This document shows positions 59,215 to 64,000 of a stretch of DNA of 64,000 nt, in pieces. Position numbers and translations under genes: made by a program. Under the pieces are notes generated by a model. The model was given only the letters and a program-made list of their open reading frames with translations. It was not told the DNA's origin and searched no databases. Source of the DNA: Vibrio metoecus. GTDB lineage: Bacteria; Pseudomonadota; Gammaproteobacteria; Enterobacterales; Vibrionaceae. The stretch covers positions 2,050,001-2,114,000 of the forward strand of contig NZ_CP035686.1 of assembly GCF_009665255.1 (NCBI RefSeq), given 5' to 3'. The number at the start of each line of letters is the position of its first letter. The stretch's first letter is position 1.

Positions 59215-61269
59215 ATGCCTGCTCAAACCTCATCTCAGCTCAAGCATTGGTTTGCAAAAATCACGGCACACAGTCCGTTCTTTTTTGCCATCCTTAATGA
59301 CCAACACAAGTATGTGATGGTCAACGAGCGCTATTGCGATATCGCGGGCCTCTCAAGCGAAGAGATGGTCGGGATGAGTGACAATCTAGTTCTGGGTGAA
59401 CATTTTTATCAGCACCTCAAACCTTTCTACGACCGTGCCTTTAAAAACGAACACATCGAATCCGAACTGACGCTCAGTGAAATCGATCTCGAAACCAGTT
59501 TGCACTTTTCTTTATCGCCTATCGTGATGCACGACCAAGTGCAATACATTGTATTTCATGCGATAGATACCTCTGAAAAACAAATTTTGGTGCGTTCTTT
59601 AGAAGAGTCAGAAAGCAAGTACGCGCTTCTGACAACGTTGCTACCCGATGGTTTGATGATGGTCGAAAACGACTGCATCATCTCCGCCAACCCTTCAGCA
59701 GCTCGTCTGCTCGGTTTTGACGATGCGCAAAAGCTCTTGGGTGAAAATCTATCGCGCTTGTTTATTGATGAGAAAACCAAAACGGTGTTTTCCACACAAT
59801 TGGCGACTCTACTTACCGAGAAACCCTTGGTATGCCTCACCGGTCCTCGATGTGGATTTGAACGTAAGATCCAGTTGCATGCGGGCAGCACCTCCCTACT
59901 CGGCAACCACTCGCAGCTGATTCTATTACAAGATGCAGATGAGGCACCAAAACAGCTTTCAGCAACGACTCAAGTCGATGCCCACATGGATAGTTTAACC
60001 GGGCTGTACAATCGACACGGTTTCACCAAGCGTTTAGAGCAATTAATTCACAATGAAACACCTTTGGTGATGCTCTATCTGGATATCGACAACTTTAAAA
60101 ATATTAATGACTCCCTTGGTCACCACATCGGTGACAAGGTGATCAAAGAAGTGGCGGCACGTCTTAAACGTCTTCTGCCGCAACAAGCGGTACTTGGCCA
60201 TTTAGGCGGTGACGAGTTTGGTTTAATTTTGCCGGAACCAGAACACAACCGTTCAGCGGAAATGCTGGCCGATCGCATCATCTCCTTGATTAATCAACCC
60301 TTTGATCTTCATCATTTCAGTAAACGTTTAGCCTGTTCTATCGGTAGCGTACGCTACCCTGGCGACGGTAACGATGCTCGCGTTCTGCTGCAAAATGCCG
60401 ATACCGCGATGTATGAAGCCAAAGAACGTGGCCGCAACCGACTGATCAAATTTAACGATCAGATGAATAAAGAAGCACGCATGCGGCTTTGGTTGGAAAT
60501 TGAACTGCAAAAAGCGCTGCAACAAAACGGATTGGAAGTATGGTACCAACCGAAAGTCAACGCGCGCGATTTTAGCATCAATGGCGCAGAGGCTCTGGTA
60601 CGTTGGAAACATCCCGTCGAAGGCTACATCAGCCCAGGGGCTTTCATTCCGGTGGCAGAAAAAGCAGGCTTGATCGAGCATTTAGGACGAGTGGTGATGC
60701 GTGAAGTGTTTGCCACCGTCAAACGTTGGAAACTGCAAGGCATTCTGCCTGGACGCGTAGCAATTAACATTTCACCTGAGCAATTTGGCAACCCACAACT
60801 GATTGATTATCTGGAAAAACTACTCAGAACAACCGGACTAGATCCAAACAACATCACCTTTGAACTGACCGAAAGCGCAGTCATGAGTGACAGTGAACAC
60901 ACCCAGCAAATGCTCAATGCCATTAAAAAACTGGGCTTTACTTTATCGATTGACGATTTCGGTACCGGTTACTCTTCACTCGCTTATTTAGCCCGCTTCC
61001 CGATTGACGAACTGAAAATTGACCGCGCGTTTATCAGTAATATCGATACTCTGCCGAAACAGCTCACCGTCATTGAGAACATCATCAACTTAGGCCGTTC
61101 ATTGAACTTAACGGTCGTGGCAGAAGGGGTCGAAACCCAACAGCAAGCCACTTTGCTTTCCAATCTCAATTGCCATTCTATTCAAGGCTTCCATTTCTAT
61201 CGCCCGCAACCCAAACATGAAGTTGAAGAGTTGTTTGCGCAAAATCGTCGTCATCGAAAATCCCTCTAA
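59215..61269 (+). CDS. rocS: RocS, PAS-PAS-GGDEF-EAL c-di-GMP enzyme
   Basis: 684-residue cytoplasmic protein with no membrane helix. First PAS about 10-120 (FFFAILNDQHKYVMVNERYC), second PAS about 135-240 (LLPDGLMMVENDCIISANPSAARLLG), GGDEF about 255-420 with GGDEF intact at LGGDEFGLIL, and EAL about 430-680 with GAEALVRW and DDFGTGYSS. RocS is known in V. cholerae as a c-di-GMP phosphodiesterase affecting motility, colony form and biofilm. A stop lies directly before the ATG, fixing the start. It is followed by ubiU. Confidence 0.93.
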   Translation: MPAQTSSQLKHWFAKITAHSPFFFAILNDQHKYVMVNERYCDIAGLSSEEMVGMSDNLVLGEHFYQHLKPFYDRAFKNEHIESELTLSEIDLETSLHFSLSPIVMHDQVQYIVFHAIDTSEKQILVRSLEESESKYALLTTLLPDGLMMVENDCIISANPSAARLLGFDDAQKLLGENLSRLFIDEKTKTVFSTQLATLLTEKPLVCLTGPRCGFERKIQLHAGSTSLLGNHSQLILLQDADEAPKQLSATTQVDAHMDSLTGLYNRHGFTKRLEQLIHNETPLVMLYLDIDNFKNINDSLGHHIGDKVIKEVAARLKRLLPQQAVLGHLGGDEFGLILPEPEHNRSAEMLADRIISLINQPFDLHHFSKRLACSIGSVRYPGDGNDARVLLQNADTAMYEAKERGRNRLIKFNDQMNKEARMRLWLEIELQKALQQNGLEVWYQPKVNARDFSINGAEALVRWKHPVEGYISPGAFIPVAEKAGLIEHLGRVVMREVFATVKRWKLQGILPGRVAINISPEQFGNPQLIDYLEKLLRTTGLDPNNITFELTESAVMSDSEHTQQMLNAIKKLGFTLSIDDFGTGYSSLAYLARFPIDELKIDRAFISNIDTLPKQLTVIENIINLGRSLNLTVVAEGVETQQQATLLSNLNCHSIQGFHFYRPQPKHEVEELFAQNRRHRKSL

Positions 61270-61376
61270 GGGGTTAATTTTGCTCTGATTGTCTGAAACC
61301 TGCCTTACATCAAATCTGCCTGATTCAATCCTTTCTAAAATGCATCCACTATTCCCTGAATTCAGAGCCTTACGCT

Positions 61377-62390
61377 ATGGAACTACTCTGTCCGGCCGGA
61401 AATTTGCCGGCCCTGAAAACAGCGATTGATTGTGGTGCCGATGCGGTTTACATCGGTTTCAAAGATGATACGAATGCTCGCCATTTTGCTGGCCTTAATT
61501 TTAGCGGCAAAAAACTAGAAAAAGCGATTCAGTATGTCCATGACCACCGTAAAAAAATTCATATAGCTCTCAACACCTTTGCACACCCAAATGGCTTTGA
61601 GCGTTGGACTAACGCGGTTGATCAGGCTGCGGATCTGGGTGTGGACGCTTTGATCGTTGCCGATATTGCGGTGCTTGAATATGCGGCGCGTAAATACCCG
61701 TACCTTGAATTGCACCTTTCCGTACAAGCTTCTGCTACCAACGTGAAAGCGGTTGAGTTTTATCATCAGAATTTTAATGTGAAACGTGTCGTGCTTCCGC
61801 GCGTACTTTCTATTCATCAAGTCAAACAGCTTTCACGCAACATCCCGCAAGGCGTTGAGTTGGAAGTGTTCGCCTTTGGCAGTTTGTGCATCATGTCGGA
61901 AGGGCGTTGCTATCTCTCCTCTTACATGACGGGGGAATCCCCAAATACTGTCGGTGCTTGCTCTCCAGCCAAGTACGTTCGTTGGCAAGAAACGGAATCC
62001 GGCCTTGAATCGCGTTTGAACGAAATTTTGATTGATAAGTACGCGGCAGGGGAAAATGCAGGTTACCCCACTCTGTGTAAAGGTCGTTTCATTACTGAGC
62101 TTGAGGGTGAAAGTAAGTGCTACCACGCACTCGAAGAACCCACCAGCTTAAATACCTTATCACTACTACCTGAGCTGTTTGCCGCGAATGTGGCTTCCGT
62201 CAAAATTGAAGGTCGGCAACGTAGCCCAGCGTATGTCGAACAAGTGACGCGTACCTGGCGTGCTGCGATCGATCGCTATTTGGCAAATCCGACACAATAT
62301 CATGTGGAACCCAAATGGGATGCCGCACTGGCCAATGTGTCAGAAGGTACTCAAACCACGCTCGGTGCTTATCACCGTCAATGGCAATAA
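61377..62390 (+). CDS. ubiU: UbiU, O2-independent ubiquinone hydroxylase subunit (U32 family)
   Basis: 337-residue iron-sulfur protein of peptidase family U32 (YhbU) that with UbiV and UbiT hydroxylates the ubiquinone ring without oxygen. N-terminal MELLCPAGNLPALKTAIDCGADAVYIG is typical. Cluster cysteines are in FGSLCIMSEGRCYLSSY, VGACSPAKYV and YPTLCKGRF. ubiV follows 12 bases later in one operon. Confidence 0.94.
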   Translation: MELLCPAGNLPALKTAIDCGADAVYIGFKDDTNARHFAGLNFSGKKLEKAIQYVHDHRKKIHIALNTFAHPNGFERWTNAVDQAADLGVDALIVADIAVLEYAARKYPYLELHLSVQASATNVKAVEFYHQNFNVKRVVLPRVLSIHQVKQLSRNIPQGVELEVFAFGSLCIMSEGRCYLSSYMTGESPNTVGACSPAKYVRWQETESGLESRLNEILIDKYAAGENAGYPTLCKGRFITELEGESKCYHALEEPTSLNTLSLLPELFAANVASVKIEGRQRSPAYVEQVTRTWRAAIDRYLANPTQYHVEPKWDAALANVSEGTQTTLGAYHRQWQ

Positions 62391-62402
62391 GGACAAGCGA
62401 TT

Positions 62403-63281
62403 ATGAAATATGCTTTAGGTCCCCTACTCTATTTCTGGCCAAAACAAGACGTCGAGAGTTTCTATGCTCAAGCGGCTGCCAGTGTAGCCGATGTCATTTA
62501 TCTCGGTGAAACGGTCTGCTCGAAACGTCGTGAACTGAAACCTCAGCATTGGTTTGAAATTGCCAAATCCCTCTCGGATGCAGGTAAGCAGGTGGTACTT
62601 TCCACGATGGCACTGCTCGAAGCACCAAGTGAAATCAATGTGATGAAAAAATACATCGATAACGGTGACTTTGCGATAGAAGCCAACGATGTTTCAGCCA
62701 TTCAAATGGCTCATGAGAAAGGCATTCCTTTCATCGTGGGGCCAGCTGTTAATACCTACAACGCGCACACACTGAAGCTGTTTTTAAAACAAGGCATGAT
62801 CCGTTGGTGCATGCCGGTAGAACTCTCGCGTGATTGGTTGATTAACACCTTACAACAGTGTGATGATTTGGGTATCCGCGGCAAATTTGAAGTCGAGGTA
62901 TTCAGTCACGGTTACTTACCACTGGCTTACTCGGCACGTTGTTTTACGGCGCGAGCAGAAAACCGTGCGAAAGATGAATGCGAAACCTGCTGTATTCGTT
63001 ACCCAACAGGGATTCAAGTCGCAAGCCAAGAGGGACAATCGGTATTTAACCTCAACGGCATTCAAACCCAGTCAGGTTATTGCTACAACTTGGTCAATGA
63101 TTTGCCAAGCATGACTGGATTAGTAGATGTCGTTCGTTTAAGCCCATTAGGCATCGAAACCTTCCAGCATCTCCAGCAGTTCAAAGCCAATGAACAAGGT
63201 CAGAAGCCGCAGCCGATTGAACATCATCAATGCAACGGTTACTGGCACCAACTGGCAGGCTTAGCCGTAAAAAATAACTAA
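62403..63281 (+). CDS. ubiV: UbiV, O2-independent ubiquinone hydroxylase subunit (U32 family)
   Basis: 292 residues, YhbV. Partner of UbiU in the heterodimer. Start MKYALGPLLYFWPKQDVESFY is typical. Cysteines for its 4Fe-4S cluster are at VCSKRRE (about residue 39) and ARCFTARAE, DECETCCIRYP (about 180-200). Presence of ubiTUV fits a facultative anaerobe that makes ubiquinone for anaerobic respiration. Terminator at 63295. Confidence 0.94.
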   Translation: MKYALGPLLYFWPKQDVESFYAQAAASVADVIYLGETVCSKRRELKPQHWFEIAKSLSDAGKQVVLSTMALLEAPSEINVMKKYIDNGDFAIEANDVSAIQMAHEKGIPFIVGPAVNTYNAHTLKLFLKQGMIRWCMPVELSRDWLINTLQQCDDLGIRGKFEVEVFSHGYLPLAYSARCFTARAENRAKDECETCCIRYPTGIQVASQEGQSVFNLNGIQTQSGYCYNLVNDLPSMTGLVDVVRLSPLGIETFQHLQQFKANEQGQKPQPIEHHQCNGYWHQLAGLAVKNN

Positions 63282-63294
63282 GTTGACTTTCACT

Positions 63295-63324
63295 AAAAAG
63301 GGTTGCTTACAGCAACCCTTTTTA
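63295..63324. terminator. Bidirectional terminator between ubiV and the MATE gene
   Basis: AAAAAGGGTTGC pairs with GCAACCCTTTTT around TTACA, with A and T tracts on both sides. The two genes converge here. Confidence 0.92.
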
Positions 63325-63339
63325 CTTTTTTCACAACCA

Positions 63340-64000
63340 CTACGCGTAGGAGGCCTGCGCGGTATGACCCATTTTCCTCACATCACGCCATAGCATAATG
63401 GCCACCCCAGTACTCAGCACAATATTGGAAATGGGCAGAGCAATCCACACGCCGTTTAACCCAAAGAATTGAGGCAAAACAAACAAAAATGGCAGCATGA
63501 TCGACATATTACCTACCGTGATAAACATGGCTTTTCCACCACGATTCGTCGACTGATAATACGCTGCACTCACCACCAAGAAACCATCGAGATACATAGC
63601 AAACAGGTGCAGCTTGATGCCCATTTTCGCACCCGACATCAAATCACTGTCCGTCGAATTAAAGATCGCAATCGCCTGCTCAGGAAATAGGTTGAGCACC
63701 ACCACAAACATCATGCCTCCCAATACCGCGATTCCCATTGCCAAGCGTAATAGCTTACGAATATGGTCATAGTTACGTGCACCAAAATGGTAACTGGCCA
63801 ACGGCTGCATGCCATTGGCAATGCCTTCTACCGTCAGATAGTAAATTGTCACGATATAGCCCATCACTGCATAAGCGCCGACCATCACCGCGTTACCATA
63901 CTCGATCATCAAGGTGTTATGCAGCGCGACCATGGTTGAACCATAGGCATACATGAAAAAACTTGAAACACCAATCGCGAAGATCTTGGGCAACATCTGC
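63340..64000 (-). CDS. MATE-family efflux transporter, C-terminal part (cut by window edge)
   Basis: About 220 C-terminal codons of a MATE multidrug/Na+ antiporter; the rest lies past base 64000. About six helices, with the internal segment GIANGMQPLASYHFGARNYDHIRKLLRLA matching the start of the second MATE half and IYYLTVEGIANGMQP before it. An apparent Met start at 63996 is internal. Substrates cannot be told from this fragment. Confidence 0.88.
   Translation of the reverse strand, partial: QMLPKIFAIGVSSFFMYAYGSTMVALHNTLMIEYGNAVMVGAYAVMGYIVTIYYLTVEGIANGMQPLASYHFGARNYDHIRKLLRLAMGIAVLGGMMFVVVLNLFPEQAIAIFNSTDSDLMSGAKMGIKLHLFAMYLDGFLVVSAAYYQSTNRGGKAMFITVGNMSIMLPFLFVLPQFFGLNGVWIALPISNIVLSTGVAIMLWRDVRKMGHTAQASYA

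Noticed and set aside
1..64000. Mobile elements, CRISPR arrays, tRNA or rRNA genes
   Set aside because: I looked for transposase-like frames, terminal repeats, regularly spaced 25-40 base repeats and CCA-ended cloverleaf patterns and saw none. The 20-base array at 23064 has elements too short and spacers too short for CRISPR.

Overview
The window looks like a piece of the large chromosome of Vibrio cholerae or a very close relative. I recognise the gene content and order (clpB-pgeF-rluD-bamD, nspS-mbaA, btsSR, hlyU, nptA, vpsR, rocS) from general knowledge of that species; this is recall, not a database search. Codon use and base composition look even along the window. I see no insertion sequence, prophage, CRISPR array, rRNA or tRNA gene.

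Layout. 1-4130: the start of clpB (minus) behind a heat-shock-type promoter, pgeF and a frameshifted rluD (minus), bamD and raiA (plus). 4170-9600: the phenylalanine-attenuated pheA gene, then the norspermidine sensor pair nspS-mbaA with yjjX overlapping its end. 9660-14530: trpR with its own trp operator, slt, ettA and a PilZ gene. 14600-16950: the aroF-tyrA operon behind TyrR boxes. 17054-24740: the pyruvate-type two-component system btsSR, peptidoglycan recycling genes (nagZ, anmK, murQ), a small lipoprotein, and a CstA/BtsT-family transporter preceded by a striking 20-bp-phased repeat array. 24860-33000: the ispH-fkpB and ribF-ileS-lspA cluster, murJ, and rpsT. 33050-36010: hlyU, nhaR and the Na+/phosphate transporter nptA. 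36100-41380: thyA-lgt-TauE-ptsP-rppH, all minus. 42050-46150: mutH, an aldo/keto reductase, a DUF1127 gene and vpsR. 46440-54660: prfB-lysS with the RF2 frameshift, brnQ, trmN6, srmB and prfC. 54870-64000: two GGDEF-EAL proteins, rimI-holD, yhbS-ubiT, ubiUV and the C-terminal part of a MATE transporter.

Themes. (i) Cyclic-di-GMP and biofilm control is unusually dense: MbaA with NspS, a PilZ protein, VpsR, a second GGDEF-EAL protein and RocS. (ii) Aromatic amino acid supply shows three control mechanisms in about 13 kb: leader-peptide attenuation (pheA), a TrpR operator (trpR) and TyrR boxes (aroF-tyrA). (iii) btsSR and the CstA-type carrier 4.5 kb away probably form one sensing and uptake module. 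The carrier has at least four, perhaps six, copies of an ACC(G/A)CTNA element spaced exactly 20 bp apart upstream, which resembles the element I recall for BtsR-type LytTR regulators. This array is the most interesting signal in the window.

Other notable points: a one-base loss in a G tract that splits rluD; a promoter plus terminator-like hairpin ahead of nspS that could be a small RNA or an attenuated leader; a cluster of DnaA-box-like sites between rppH and mutH; short upstream reading frames at rocS and the other GGDEF-EAL gene; and an unannotated 39-codon reading frame with a strong ribosome binding site upstream of the DUF1127 gene.
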